From Spizellomyces sp. 'palustris' (lineage: Eukaryota; Chytridiomycota; Chytridiomycetes; Spizellomycetales; Spizellomycetaceae), in the NCBI GenBank assembly GCA_006535965.1, contig QEAR01000014.1:244011-308010 (forward strand): a stretch of 64,000 nt of DNA, read 5' to 3'. The notes below the pieces were generated by a model, which was not told where the DNA came from, did not search any database, and worked only from the letters and a program-made list of their open reading frames with translations. Positions within the stretch are counted from its first letter, which is position 1; each line of letters starts with the position of its first letter. Both the position numbers and the translations under genes were made by a program. Shown here in pieces: positions 24,361-36,409 of this stretch.

Positions 24361-25823
24361 ATGCTACAAGTTGAAGAGACTCTAGACTATCGGCGAGGAG
24401 ATCCTTTCGCCGACACTGCCGCTCTTGCTTCAAATATTGAAGCTCTGCATATATATGACTATAAAGCAATATGCCCTGTGAAGGAGCTACACGGTCGGGT
24501 CCCAGAGGAAACTGCAGCAGTCGAAGAGGCTGACGAGACAGATTCCATAGGGGACCTCGAGTGGATGGAAGCGGTTGCAAACCCCTCTCGATGGCTACAG
24601 GGTAGACCAGCCTTTTACTATCCGACGGACCCGAGATTGCCTTGGCACTTCAGTTGGGTAGACGACGGCATGATAGGAGGCATGAGCGCTCCTGTAAGTT
24701 TTGTTTTTGCTGAAAGATACATGGCACAGTTTGGATTGACCGATGCATTTCTATAACAGGGAGAGCGCTTTCATTACCCAGCTCTAGTCGACGCCGGAGT
24801 TGGTCTGATTGTGAACTTAACAGAAGCGCCGATTTCACCTCGAGGAGCGAGCGATTTGAGGACATTGTGTCAACACTGTAGGTTTCAAGTGTCAGAAAAA
24901 ATGTAGATGGCTAAGGATTTGGCTAAATACTCGTATACGCAGGTGATTACATGCAGGAAATATACTGCGACGATATTTTTAACGATATCAGGCCGTCCGA
25001 TGACCTGCAAGTCCTTTTCCTACCCATGCCTGATGGGTCCATTCCAAGCTATTCCCAACTTCACCTCTTCAACACTCACGCTCGTGATTTCATTCGACGG
25101 GGTAAAAAAGTCGTTGTGCACTGCCAGGCCGGCGTCGGCCGAACTGGCACGTTTCTCGCCATATATTTACTAGAGAAGTATCGATGCACCCCACAAGAAG
25201 CTTTGGCACGGTTGCGTTGGGTCAGGCCACAGAGCTTGAGGTTCCATCGCACAGATTGGGCGGCGGAGCCTTTCAGGGTGTTTGAAAACGAGCAGTATAA
25301 TCAGAATTTACTGCAAGAGAGGTTTGTTTATAGATACTGGGCTAAGTTTATTCAAGGGGACATAATAGATGAAGGGGTTAATAAGGAGAATGGAAATCAG
25401 ACGGACAATTCTGTTTCTATGAACGAGAAAGAGGATACGGAGATAGAGCTGCAGAGCATGGCGTTACCAAACACCCCTACCGAAGGTTCGAGTAATAGCG
25501 ACGAAGTTTCTCAGCCGGTGACACCAAGTTCCACGACCGACAGTGATACCGCGAGTCCTCTTAGCGATGTCGCGATGGTCCTGGGAGCGCTAGTGGATGC
25601 TGAGCTTGATACAAAAATTGCCGCCTTTGAAGCTTATCACCAGTCTCTTTCGGCAGTACAGGAGGGGACTACAGATCCAGCTATAGCCGCCTGTCTTTGT
25701 TACCCTTGTCGTGGAGTTTTATCTTTGGGTCCATTACCCATCCGAAAAGGCGGTGTATGGCCACCAGCAGCAGAGGAGTCGGCGTCAGATGGCACGCTTG
25801 TTGGCTCCTATAGTACAGTCTAG
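24361..25823 (+). CDS. dual-specificity protein phosphatase, DUSP23-like (3 exons)
   Basis: Exons 24361-24693, 24760-24877 and 24943-25823 give 443 residues. The catalytic domain lies at about residues 75-265: FSWVDDGMIGGMSAPG, VDAGVGLIVNLTE, the acid loop LPMPDGSIPSY carrying a candidate general-acid Asp, and the P-loop VVHCQAGVGRTGTFLA (HCx5R, catalytic Cys and Arg present). VRPQSL follows, then FEN and YRYW helices. This arrangement fits atypical DUSPs/DUSP23-type phosphatases. The last third is Ser/Thr/Glu-rich, probably disordered, and has a hydrophobic, Cys-containing stretch near residues 395-415 (AACLCYPCRGVLSLGPL). The substrate cannot be read from sequence. Confidence 0.85.
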
Positions 25824-26295
25824 TTTGCCCCCAACAGTCACGGCGAAGGTTGATAATGATAGGACTGAACTTGGGAGGTAAGCTGCGGAGAGCGCGGAAA
25901 ATGTTGAGCGTAGTCTGTAGATGAATGAGGGAAGCTGTTGGACAAGTGGAAAACACTGGTAGCTTTCTCTTTGGTTCAGAAAAATTGTATATAGTTCACG
26001 CATATTGTAGAGTTAGCAGCACAAAACACATGTATCTTTATATATCCCACTGTCGCCCTCAACTGCAGCCTTGCAAAGTCTAGTAACGCGTGTGCTCCAC
26101 CTACCCTACTGGTGAGCTGCACCTGGCGTTGGCCGAGCCCCTTGATGCGTCTTGTTCAATCATTGCCGGTTTTGTTCGTTCCGCAAAGTCGCTGACCTAA
26201 TACGAGCCCATGGTAATCTATTATATGCTTCCATCAAATGTAAACCGTGAACATGAACATTGCGATGGCCCAATTGTGATTGTGGTAAAAAGAGC
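25824..26295. other. convergent 3' region between the DUSP and methyltransferase genes
   Basis: 472 bp between two stop codons facing each other. No open frame, repeat or RNA gene is recognised. Confidence 0.45.
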
Positions 26296-27918
26296 TTATA
26301 CAATGCCAACCACGTAAGCTGTAAGACAGTGCACATTTCAATACTGCGTTTGATCACGGCGAAGATAACAGCGTTGATGCCCATTCTGAACGTACCATTC
26401 CATGATTGCAACTGCTCCAGTGTACCGTCTACTCTCTCATACGAATACGCACCCTCCGTCCCAGATCCACGGCGGGTTGATGAGCGCTTGTTAGTATATC
26501 TATGCCCAGGTTCCTCATCACTAATGTCGCTATCATCATTTTCTTCCTGTTCATCGGTCACCTCGTCATCTGTAGCCATATCATCTTTGCCAGCATCGGC
26601 CCTTGCTTCTTTCTCCTCTGTACTCGCCGCAATCCAAACGTGAGTGGATCGAAACCCGGCCTCCATCATGGCCTCGCGAATCTCTATGATAGTGTATGCG
26701 CGGAAATCATACGTCCAAGCGTTCTTAAGCCATGAGCCTGATCATGGTAGCGGTTAAATAAGAAAGCTTTCAGACGAGCGTAGATATTGAGGCAATCCTA
26801 CCATCGTCGAACCGAAAATGGAGATGGACCTTTGAAGTATTTGTAAGAGCATCATAAGGCTTTTGCTCGAAGTAATACTGCAAGATTAGGAAACCAGGGC
26901 CATATACAGGGTGCATTAATCACTGCGTTCGTTGTCCCAAAGCCTGCAAAAAATCATACCGTGAAATCGCTATATCTTCGTTCGAATAACCGTCCTCCGG
27001 TCGAACTGACGGTTGCCCCACCGAACAAGTCAACAATCAGCGTACCGCCGTCAGCTAGTCCCTCTCGGCAATTGCGTAAATAAACCATTAAATCGGGGCG
27101 CTTCTTGAAATAATTGATGCCGTAATTTAATCCAGCAATGATATCCACTTTCGGTACGCTCAGGGTATTTCGATCGGACAATACATTCCCCACCACAACG
27201 TTTACACGTTCACTTTCCGGGCCTCCATCCGAGCCCAATGTTCTCTCTTTTGCGTATTTGATAACATTGGGATCTAGGTCAACTCCCCAGGCTTCATGTT
27301 CAACACTGCCTTTGCACCATTCCCGGCATAGAATGGCAGTTCCGCAAAAATCTTCTCGAAGAATGGTTGGACGATGTCGAGGGGCTGAACTCTCGGATCG
27401 GAGCTCGGAGTACAGGTTAACTTTAAAGGAGGTGAGCGATACGAGCACGTTTAGCAGATACACGCAGTCCCAACGCTTACCGAGATTGTGAACTTCGGCA
27501 GACGGTAACTGCACAGCTTCCATCTACAGAGAATATAAGGATCCAATTAGTAGATGCAACCAGCGTCAAATGTGGTAGTAAAGATACGTCCTGGCACACC
27601 TACATAACATCGGTGACGGTCAACTGTCTCGGCAATGGGAGTGTACCCAGCAGCGCGAGCACGAGCAAGGCGCTTGCGGTCAGCTTGTTCCAGCTCATCC
27701 ACAGTCAGCCTCGAGGAGGGGGAAGGTTCGGTACGGACTCGAGGGGCGGAGTGGTGCGATGCTCTTCGGGAAGAGCGGGGAGGGGTATCGTAATCCAATG
27801 ACAAAGACTCAAAATCTTCAGACAGGTTTGTCTTCAACCAGTGGCTCCGTCCGGTAGTTTCTCCATTAGCATCTCTCCGTCTTGATTTACCGTGCTTGCT
27901 TTTTTGCTTCCCTCCCAT
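26296..27918 (-). CDS. class I SAM-dependent methyltransferase (6 exons)
   Basis: Exons 27604-27918, 27481-27523, 26960-27420, 26802-26877, 26396-26737 and 26296-26318 (complement) give 419 residues. A basic, Ser-rich N-terminus (GGKQKSKHGKSRRR) leads to ADRKRLARARAAGYTPI and DRHRCYMEAVQ. The Rossmann part follows: LREDFCGTAILCREW (motif I region), AWGVDLDPNVIKYAKER (acidic end of strand 2), VDIIAGLNYGINYFKKRPDL and LADGGTLIVDLFGG. The C-terminal part has YYFEQKPYDALTNTSKVHL, WTYDFRAYTIIEIREAM and MEAGFRSTHVW, interrupted by a long acidic insert (DEQEENDDSDISDEEP), and ends WNAYVVGIV. The family occurs in fungi and bacteria. The substrate is not known to me. Confidence 0.75.
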
Positions 27919-29013
27919 ATCTGCACAAGGACTTGTGCAGATAGAGTCTGGCTGATCTTACGAGAATGAAATGAATATACCAGCCACACATCCATGGCAA
28001 CCTCCTGGAACGCCAAACTAAGCACTTGACCAACTAACGAAATTCAGAACGAAATTTGGCTGTTAACTGAGATTATCAGATAGTCTGCATCTGTAGTTGA
28101 TGACAAGCCAATATTCGTCGGCTCATTCTTATTGTGAATGACAAATAAATCTCAAGATGGCTGATCATGGGAATAATGAATGAGCTTCCGGATTGTTTAC
28201 TCTAATCTTCAAGGCCCTGCATTTGCGCCAACTACTGATTGGCGTTGGCCACAGTCAGAGTGATACCATCAGATAATACGGTCTTCCTGTAGGAGAAGAA
28301 GTTGATGACAAGTATCGTCTCCGCTGACCTTAAAGACTTTCATCCTCGCCATGTTGCATGTGCACTTTCATAGCGTACAAGGTCGTCTTAACACCACAGG
28401 AATTCCGTTCCTTGGCGGGAAAGTCAGTCCCTCAGAACGTTACGGCGGCTCCAAGAGATTCCCCATGGTGCAACGCTGGAAATTTCACCTTCCATAGTCT
28501 GGGAAATTCGCCCCTCAATGTGGAATCCTACCAATAAGGGTAGTCTCTTATATGGGATCCGAACTCAACCATGTGACCATCTTCCACAATCATACACCAC
28601 CGCCGCAGAAGGGAAAGGTTCATTTAAAGTAGGAATATTAGCACCTATCGGCGGAAATGAAGGCCGAGCAGCTGCTGCCTAGTGTGGTTGCTCTCAGGAG
28701 AAATAGTGTTGCCAAGTTCATCACATCGGCAGAGTCAATAGCCCGGCCGATTAAGATATTTAGCTTTGTAATGATTTCTAGGATCTGGGCGGCTATTGAA
28801 GGCATGGAACACGTTTCGCAGGATGGATCGGCTCGCCGACGGGACAGGCTTGAGAGGGCGAGCAGAATTCGGCACTTGGTACTGGCGCGGATTCAGTGTG
28901 ACCTGTGCCACTAACGTGTTGACATGACAACGCCCACATCACAGTCTGTGTTGTCGGTGCAAACAAGGTGTAATCGGTCCTTTCCATTGTAACAAACTTA
29001 CTACCTTTGCAAC
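27919..29013. other. 1.1 kb with little coding signal; one small ORF at 28657-28914
   Basis: This is the divergent region between the methyltransferase and CWC15. The only ATG-started frame of note is 28657-28914 (+), 85 residues, opening MKAEQLLPSVVALRRNSV. It is helical and basic but matches no family I recognise and has no intron, unlike its neighbours. No tRNA or repeat was found. It is a possible small gene at best. Confidence 0.3.
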
Positions 29014-29827
29014 ATGACTACAGCAGCGCGTCCCACCTGGAATCCAGCAGCAGGAGGTCACAGTTTGCGTGATACGAATGCTGCACCATCCTCCCTTGTC
29101 AGTAGCAGAGACCTTGCCACGCAAACCAAGCTCAAGCTACGTCAACCGGGTCAGAATGCACCGGAAGATCTCGATGCGGAGCTTTTGAAGGAGCGATTGG
29201 AGGAGAAGGAGAGAGAGCATTTTGAAAAGACGAGAGGGGGGAAGAGACGGGATGGTAAGTATCTGGCCGCCTTTAAACTTCATGCGCACAAATCCTAACT
29301 GCCGACTGGCCACATAGTGGAATTTGAAGAGGAAAGTGTGAAACGAATTCGAGTCGAACATATAGACGCAGACGACTCTGATGATGATAATGACGATGAT
29401 GACGGTTCCGCAAGCGAGGGTGCAGAGAGGTAAAGCCCGCTTGCTCACTTGTAGCAACCTTTTCCTGCACTCACCCGTCCTTTTCCTTTCCAGCGAATCG
29501 GATTCAGATGACAATGATGACGACGACGAAGCCGAACTCCTCCGCGAGCTTGAGAAAATCCGCAGAGAGCGAGCGGAAGAGAAGGAGCGACTTGAGCAGG
29601 AACGCCTCGCAGTGGAAGAACTCCAGCGGGAGGAGGAGGCTTTGACTGGAAATCCGCTATTGCAGCCTTTGGCCACCAAGGATTTCTCTGTGAAGCGACG
29701 TTGGGACGATGATGTTGTGTTCAAAAATCAGGCGAAGGGGGTGGACGAAAATCCGAAGAAAAGGTTTATCAACGATGTATTGCGAAGTGATTTCCATCGC
29801 AAATTTATGAGCAAATACGTTAAATAG
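29014..29827 (+). CDS. CWC15: spliceosomal protein CWC15 (Cwf15/AD-002) (3 exons)
   Basis: Exons 29014-29254, 29318-29429 and 29494-29827 give 228 residues. The N-terminus [15 protein letters not shown], then [18 protein letters not shown], is the invariant start of CWC15. A central acidic stretch ([17 protein letters not shown] and [12 protein letters not shown]) and a charged helix follow. The conserved C-terminus is [20 protein letters not shown], then DVVFKNQA and [22 protein letters not shown]15 is a component of the Prp19-associated complex in the activated spliceosome. Confidence 0.95.
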
Positions 29828-30200
29828 TGGGAGGTGGTAATATTATTTTTTATAACTTATTATGCAAGTTTACGTTGTCGAAATGGTAACATCGCGCGTG
29901 TGCTTGAAGGCAATGCCACTCCTGAAGACGACCTGACCAAAACGTCCGTGACGTCCCTGAGGGGGCAGCTGGTGGTATGCAGCGAGGTTGATGCGGAAAC
30001 TATACGTACCACGCCCAAGGAAACATAGTGGACATACTGCAAGGATGAGCTCAAGACGTTCGTACCGGAAACATGATATTTGGAATGATACCTAATCTTC
30101 CATTTACACAATAAAGATAACTATACCCATCAAAGCAGTATTTACAATTAAAATGCCCAATCCAATCGCTCTGTACAGTGTTCCTCATCCAGTATCATTA
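29828..30200. other. convergent 3' region between CWC15 and the MYSM1-like gene
   Basis: 373 bp between facing stop codons. A short plus-strand open frame (29834-30028) shows no family features and is judged chance. Confidence 0.45.
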
Positions 30201-33200
30201 TTATGTTTGCTCTCCATTCCCAGTGGCGTTGGATGAGACTCCGCAAAACCCCTTCAAGACCACATCCCGTAGCCGCGTCACAAATGCCTGCCCTTCCAAA
30301 GATCCTACAAGGTTGGCATGTGTCGCGACGCTGTGAATAAGTTTCTCGACACGAGTAAAATTTGGATCGGACCGGGGCGCGTAGGGTTTGAGCAGATCCA
30401 CACGGCTAAAAGAAAAAGTGAATACACGGCGCTTCAACAAGCATCACTGGAATATGTTCGAACTACTCACTGTTCATAATTTCTATACTCCTTCAACAAG
30501 CGTGTTAGCTGCTCAAACAGCTCCCCACTTAACGTTTCAGAAGCCACTACTGTGACATTACAAGCGTAGGGAAGTCGATACTCATGCATCGAATTCCACT
30601 CCTGTGATACACTTAACAATCCGAATCGCGAGCGCCTATCTGCAGAATATCGCGGATCATATGGTGTGACGATGGCACCAATGAAGGGTTCCACACCATC
30701 ATGTCGTTGGAAGAGAGTCTGGTATGCAATTTGGTTTTCAATGTCGCGGATGGAGGGAATGGGATCAAAGGTTGGATGGGAGTGGTACCACCCAACCACG
30801 TCGTAACCTTTGGCAGAAAACACTTCACGGGCTTGCATTTCGGAATCAGGATCCATTTCGCATTGGACGCCAGTGCTAAGACTTCGACATGGAAATACAT
30901 CAGCGACTTTTAGTATCCTTTCGATGGGATCGTATGTCCCGCCCAAAAGACCAATGATCTCAGTGTGTGCGAGGTGGGAGTGAACGTCCATGACAATCAT
31001 CGCATTGGACTGAACGACCACGCGGAACGGGGCGGGAACATCCGTACTGTAACTTCGGGTAGGGATTAACCGGAATGGGTCATAGTCGCCCAAGATATCC
31101 GAGTCTGGTGCTCCCATGCTGGGGGCGAACCCACGCTGTCTTTGACGCCGTTTGAGAAGCCTCTTGTCGTACTTTTCAAGTTCTTCGTCCGCGAAATACT
31201 TTGAATTCAACGCAAACAGCCGTGCTTCTTCCTTGGCTATTGCCAAATCCTCGCCGGTTTGCGCAGATCCTCCCTCATCGTCATCCCCACCCAAGGTATC
31301 CTCATATACCCATTCTCCCCGTTCATTACGTACTCTCCGCCTGCGTCGTCTCCCTTCCTCCATAAAACTCCACACACTCCCAGCTTCCAGCTCGGTCATG
31401 TCATCGGTAAGATCCTCTTTTGGTTTCTTTCCTCCTGTGCCGCCGTAATACTTTCGGCCCCCCTTTTCTGCACATCCCACATTGATAGCACCAATGTTTT
31501 CTAAAAATTCATGGATTCGGCCGATCGCGTTCACGTCACCTTCGCCTTTCAAACCGGGTCGTACGCTGGTTTTGGTGAGATACTTGGGTTTGCATTTATC
31601 CCACGCCGCGAGGATGTAATTTCTAATCTTCCTGTATCGCTCTGGCGTTTTGTGGAGAGTGCGGGGATGGGGTTTTTTGCCCTGTGATACAGCTAGTGTG
31701 GATAGAAACCACTCAGGCAGTGAAGATACCTCAAATCGTTGGATCGCGTCGCTATCTATCTCGAATGACGTCGAGTCTTCGGCTGCGGACGATGTAGTCT
31801 CTACGTCGTCGGGTATAAGTAAACGTGTAACCGCGCTCAGATCGAGTGGTGTCACATCTTCTGAGTTCTCGGAAACTTTGGCGGCTTTTTCATGGGTCTT
31901 GACGACCGGTGATTCATCCAGCTCCTCACTGTGCCCAGCCGTGGTATTTGCGCCGTTTGAACGGCTTTCAGACGTTGATGTATTCTTTTTGATTTGCCGA
32001 GTCCCAACTTCATGCAAATCACTTGCCGAGGATGTTCTTCCAGGGGCTTCTACGGGCCTCGATTCTAGGCTTAAATCGGTAGACGACACGCATGGATGAT
32101 CATCATTTTCGGTCATTCGTAGCAACCTAGTGCACTGAGTTCCAGCCTCAGCTACCTCTGTGACTGATTCCATATCTGTGCCTGCCACGGTCTGCTCGTC
32201 CTCGAACGAGTCATTAAGACAGGATGCTGGTGACAGATCCTTTTCTTTTTCCTGTCCTCGACTCTCTTCTCCAGAGCTCGACGCCATCCCGACATCCTCT
32301 TTCGTAGCGAGTGTCACAATTTCACTCGTGCCCGTAGAATCGTCATCGCCACTCTCTACAACGTCCTGTTCATCTGTTACGCCCACATTTTCCACGTTTT
32401 CTGCGCTCTCCTCGCCCGGAACAAGCACCACGTTCTCAGCCAAAGCCGTCCCTCCATTTTCACCTTTGCCTAGCTGATCTTCATCATCGGTTATGTCAAT
32501 ATCCACATCTTCGTCCTCTTCCTGCATATCAACCTTCTTGTCCACCGCCGGTATGTCCACGGCTAAATCTCCTTTGCAGTTTTCCGCACCTGAACCTTCA
32601 AAGCGAACCCCACCGTGTACGGTCAAGTGTCGGACATGGTTTTTGATTTGCAGTGCCGTACGTGTTTTCATAAAGGACCCTACCCGCTTCCAGGATCCAT
32701 ATCCGTATAGTCTCTGTGAGGGAAAACGGTAAGACCAACATACTACCGATCGCGCAAAACAATATTGGTGGCAAACACGTACAATGCCCTCTCGCAGCTT
32801 TTCGTCCTCTTCCTTTGTCCATTTAACTTTGTGTGACGGAACGGATGTACTAGTAGAGAACTTGTCCCGTTTTGTTTTCTTGCGCAATCTGTGAGGTGAT
32901 CAGTTCCTGCGCTTGCCATTAACCAAATCCCTGCAAGAATTTCGCAGACACTGGAGCTTACCCATCGTCCGGCCCACCGCTCGTCCGCTTCTTTGCGATT
33001 TTCTTATCATCCTGCTGGGATTTACTGTCGGATTTGACCACACGGTCACCAGACGGTGGTAGAGATACAGTTCCTTGTCCAAAATAGAACTCTTCTTCCG
33101 CAATCATGGATTCAATGAGTGCGCGGGACTGTTCGTCCATGTCACCGTCGAGGGATCTGTTCCAGTCCTGTTGTGATCGGCGCACAAGGTCAGAATTCAG

Positions 33201-33524
33201 TCAATATGGGTCATCGCCACCACAAACGTGCCCACCATTTGCTCCGATAGCCAACCAGGCTCAGGGTACTGCTCCAGCAAGGTTGTCACATCTTCCGCTT
33301 TCAGCCCGGCTGCAGACCTAATTCGCAAATCACGTCAGCCCCGTTATACACACCTCACATCACATTCTCGAAACCAATCCTGGTGACACCAACCTCATTG
33401 AAATTTGCTTGTGAGTCTCCGGTACATGGTGTCCGCTCAAGCCGTTCTGATCCCCGAGTCCTGCAACATGTTCAGCGAGAATCTCCTCCTCGCCGTCGCC
33501 TTCGATATCAATATCCTCCTCCAT
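30201..33524 (-). CDS. MYSM1-like histone H2A deubiquitinase, SANT-SWIRM-MPN (6 exons)
   Basis: Exons 33394-33524, 33236-33317, 32962-33167, 32783-32888, 30471-32713 and 30201-30405 (complement) give 990 residues. A SANT/Myb domain (KVKWTKEEDEKLREGI, GYGSWKRVGSFMKTRTALQI) is followed by about 330 acidic residues. A SWIRM domain comes next (SLPEWFLSTLAVSQGKKPHP ... GDVNAIGRIHEFLENIGAIN), then an MPN domain. The JAMM zinc-protease motif is complete: Glu in HTEIIGLLGG and WYHSHPTFDPIPSIRD (HxH, Ser, Asp). This is the domain order of MYSM1, which removes ubiquitin from histone H2A and activates transcription. The C-terminal exon (RVDLLKPYAPRSDPNFTRVE) is basic. The 69 bp intron at 32714-32782 is in frame and stop-free, so its retention would add 23 residues inside the SANT domain. 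Confidence 0.93.
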
Positions 33525-34092
33525 GCTCGCCGGCAGCCCAGACTGTTGAAGTCAGCACCGGACAAGAAAGGCTATCAACGGTGTGAATAGATTATGGTAA
33601 ACAGTAATATGTCAAGAGCGGCGGCGATCATGGCAGACGAAAGGTGACACTGTCGCTGCTGCTGACCTCCACATTTGGTCACGTGGCCCATCCAAGTCTA
33701 ACACTAAAGTTTGAAAAGTTGCAAGATACCCAGATTACAATATTGACAAATGACAAGCGTTCTGAAATTCCAGATTTCACTGTTTGGATAATATCACAAC
33801 TGTATACTTGGCGACGATTCAAACATGGCTATTGGGCTTGTACAATATCGTGATTGTTTGCTTGTATAGATGCATTCAGAATTATTCAGGATACGTTGGA
33901 CATTGGTTCTTGCGCAGACCAAAGGTTCTGGGTGCTAAAGGCAACTTTAATGGGTGGTAGATCAGAGTTTAAAGTTTTATGATGCTGGAAAGTCGTCGAG
34001 TGTCCGGTGAATTCGGACCTTGAGCGCGACGCGATCACAAGCCATGTTTGTTCATCCAGCTTCAAAACCACCATTCTTTACGAAGGATCACA
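33525..34092. other. divergent promoter region, MYSM1-like and Sos7-like genes
   Basis: 568 bp between two start codons. It is AT-rich around 33690-33980. No confident motif or ORF. Confidence 0.4.
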
Positions 34093-36168
34093 ATGCTTTC
34101 GGCAACAACCCAACCAACGCCAGAGGAAACGTTTGAATCTCTTCTCAAGTGTGTTTGCCTGCCCATATTTTATAGGCCACGGAATTTACCATTTTCGTAG
34201 ATTAAGCACCGACCTCCCCACCACCTCCTTGTGGTTCCAACAGCTCCGGCAACACTGGATCGCTAAATATGAAGAACCCGTGACGGACGCTGAGCTTGCC
34301 TTAGGAAAGGGGGCAACCTTTCCGGACAATGATCGAACGGAACGCTTGGATATTCCAGCGCTTTTGCGGAGCCAGCCCAAAAATGTGGAAGCCGAGTTTC
34401 GGTTTCACGAGGTTCGCTATTTTCTTGACAGCCAGTAATTTCCGTAATGCAATTAAGCCATGGGCTCAATCGTAGATTCATATGTTCGTAGGAACTATTC
34501 AAAAAGCTAAAATTCACGTATGTGGAGCAGAAAGCAAAAGAAGGTTTTCTGAAGCGAGTGTTGGATATTCCCCCTAAATTCCCGACCGATCAAGAGATTG
34601 AAGAGATGGGTAAGGCAGCACCTGTCTAGGCTTTCTTTGTAAGTGTGTAATTTCAACATATTAACATTATCGAAATCCACTCAGAGGGCCGATCCGCAGA
34701 AAAAAAAAATGTGTTGCGTGCCAAGAAAGCGGCTGTAAGGAACATGCGAGAGGAAGTCGATAGGCTAATTGAATCTGTTTATCATGGTAGGTCGTTAAGA
34801 CATAAGCTGATTCGTGTACGTGAATGCACATCCGAGATTTCGTCCCTTACTGTGCTGGGTATTAGGTCACGCAGCACTCTTAGAACAATCTCAAATGGCG
34901 ACAGAACTATCCGACGAGTACAAGCAGATGGTATGACGCAATACTCGTAATACACAATTGCTGCTGCTAATATGTCCGTATGCAGGATGCAGAACTACAG
35001 GAGTTGAATGCTAGACAAAATCCACGAACAGTATGCGTCACACGTTACGAAGCAATATGGTGCATTATCTCACGGTCTCTCGATATTTGATAGGTATCGA
35101 TAGAAGAACACGAGAAGGCTGTTGAAGAGCAGGTATACTATTAGCCACATTGGTAGAAAATATCATGCAAAATGTGTAATATAGAATTGTAGGCAGCAGC
35201 CATCGCGGAGCTCGAGGAGCAAGTTAATCACTGGAGGTCCACCCTTGAATACCGTCAATCCAAAACCAAAGCCGTGGCAGAGGAGGTTGCCAACCTGACA
35301 CCGAAACGTGCCGAAGCGGAAGCATGCGCGGCCGAAGCCTTGAGAATATCTAAATCGAAGGATCCGAAACTGGAGGAGCTGGGAATATGGTTCGGTTTCT
35401 AAATTTGGCAAAAAGCTTCTGGGAAATTGCTGATATGTTGTCTGACACAGGTACAAAGAGCAGATTTGTTTATTGAAACAGCTACAAGGATTGAAGGATA
35501 TCCGACATCCAAGTAGTTCCCAGGTAGAAATAGTGTATGACGTGGATGGGGTGTCAACATGTACGTTGATGCTGAGTTTCAAACGGGATGCAAAGGCATT
35601 GAGTGGGTGGGTTTTGGATGCAAAGGTATGTCAGCAGCTTGCGGTTCAAAATATTATCCTGGTTCTTACACGTGAACCTTCCCCTGCTGTCAGTTCGCGG
35701 ATATACCGTACCCCTGCCCCATAGCCGACCTCCTCCATACTGCCAACACATATTTCACATCCCTGGACGACATGCTTTCATTGTTCACTCGTGAGATCCC
35801 TCTCCGGGTTCGTAACCTTGTCCAAAGAGAAAAAGAAGTCGAGGATCTGTGTGCAGAGTATGAGGGAGCATCGTATGACCCAGAAGCACGGGAATTGATC
35901 GTGCATATTGATGCTACGGGGAGGACATTTGTTATTAGAATAGGACATGGGTATCCGCGGGATGGTGGGAGCGCTTTGGAGGTTGTTGGGGTTGAACCAA
36001 GAATGATGGAAGTTGAAGAGGCTGAAGACGAGCTGGCGGGGTGGAAGGTGAGTTTCTGTCAGCCGTGAGCACATTACCAAAAATGCTCGTTTGACCCCGT
36101 TATTCTAGCGAAAAATCGAGAAGAACAAAATCGCAAAGTTGAAGGATTTGGTTGCCATTTTGGAATAA
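34093..36168 (+). CDS. kinetochore protein, Sos7/Kre28-like (11 exons)
   Basis: Exons 34093-34148, 34201-34411, 34492-34609, 34685-34786, 34866-34930, 34986-35030, 35094-35132, 35193-35389, 35451-35625, 35694-36047, 36109-36168 give 473 residues, all in phase. The N-terminal block LFKKLKFTYVEQKAKEGFLK then LDIPPKFPTDQEIEEM resembles the Sos7 coiled-coil entry motif. A long coiled coil follows (residues about 110-290). A C-terminal globular part (WYKEQICLLKQLQGLKDI, VEIVYDVDGVSTCTLMLSF) looks RWD-like, then another helix rich in Arg/Lys/Glu. In fission yeast Sos7 pairs with Spc7 (KNL1) at the outer kinetochore. The assignment rests on remembered family patterns, so another coiled-coil/RWD kinetochore subunit is possible. 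Confidence 0.58.
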
Positions 36169-36409
36169 ATCTCTGTCGAACCTTCTTTGTATCTAGAACG
36201 TCCTTATTATATTTTTCTTCTTCCAAGTGAGGAGCGCCGATATTGCGACCGAGAGCAAATTACTTGATCATTTGGGATGGTTGAACAGATTGTGCAGCAC
36301 CTTCTCGAAATTTAAGAACTATACTCTATATACATGATTAACTACCATTCGGACAATTGCCAGACGACCCGACGTGAGGGCGATTTCAGCCCAGCATATC
36401 CCAATGAGT

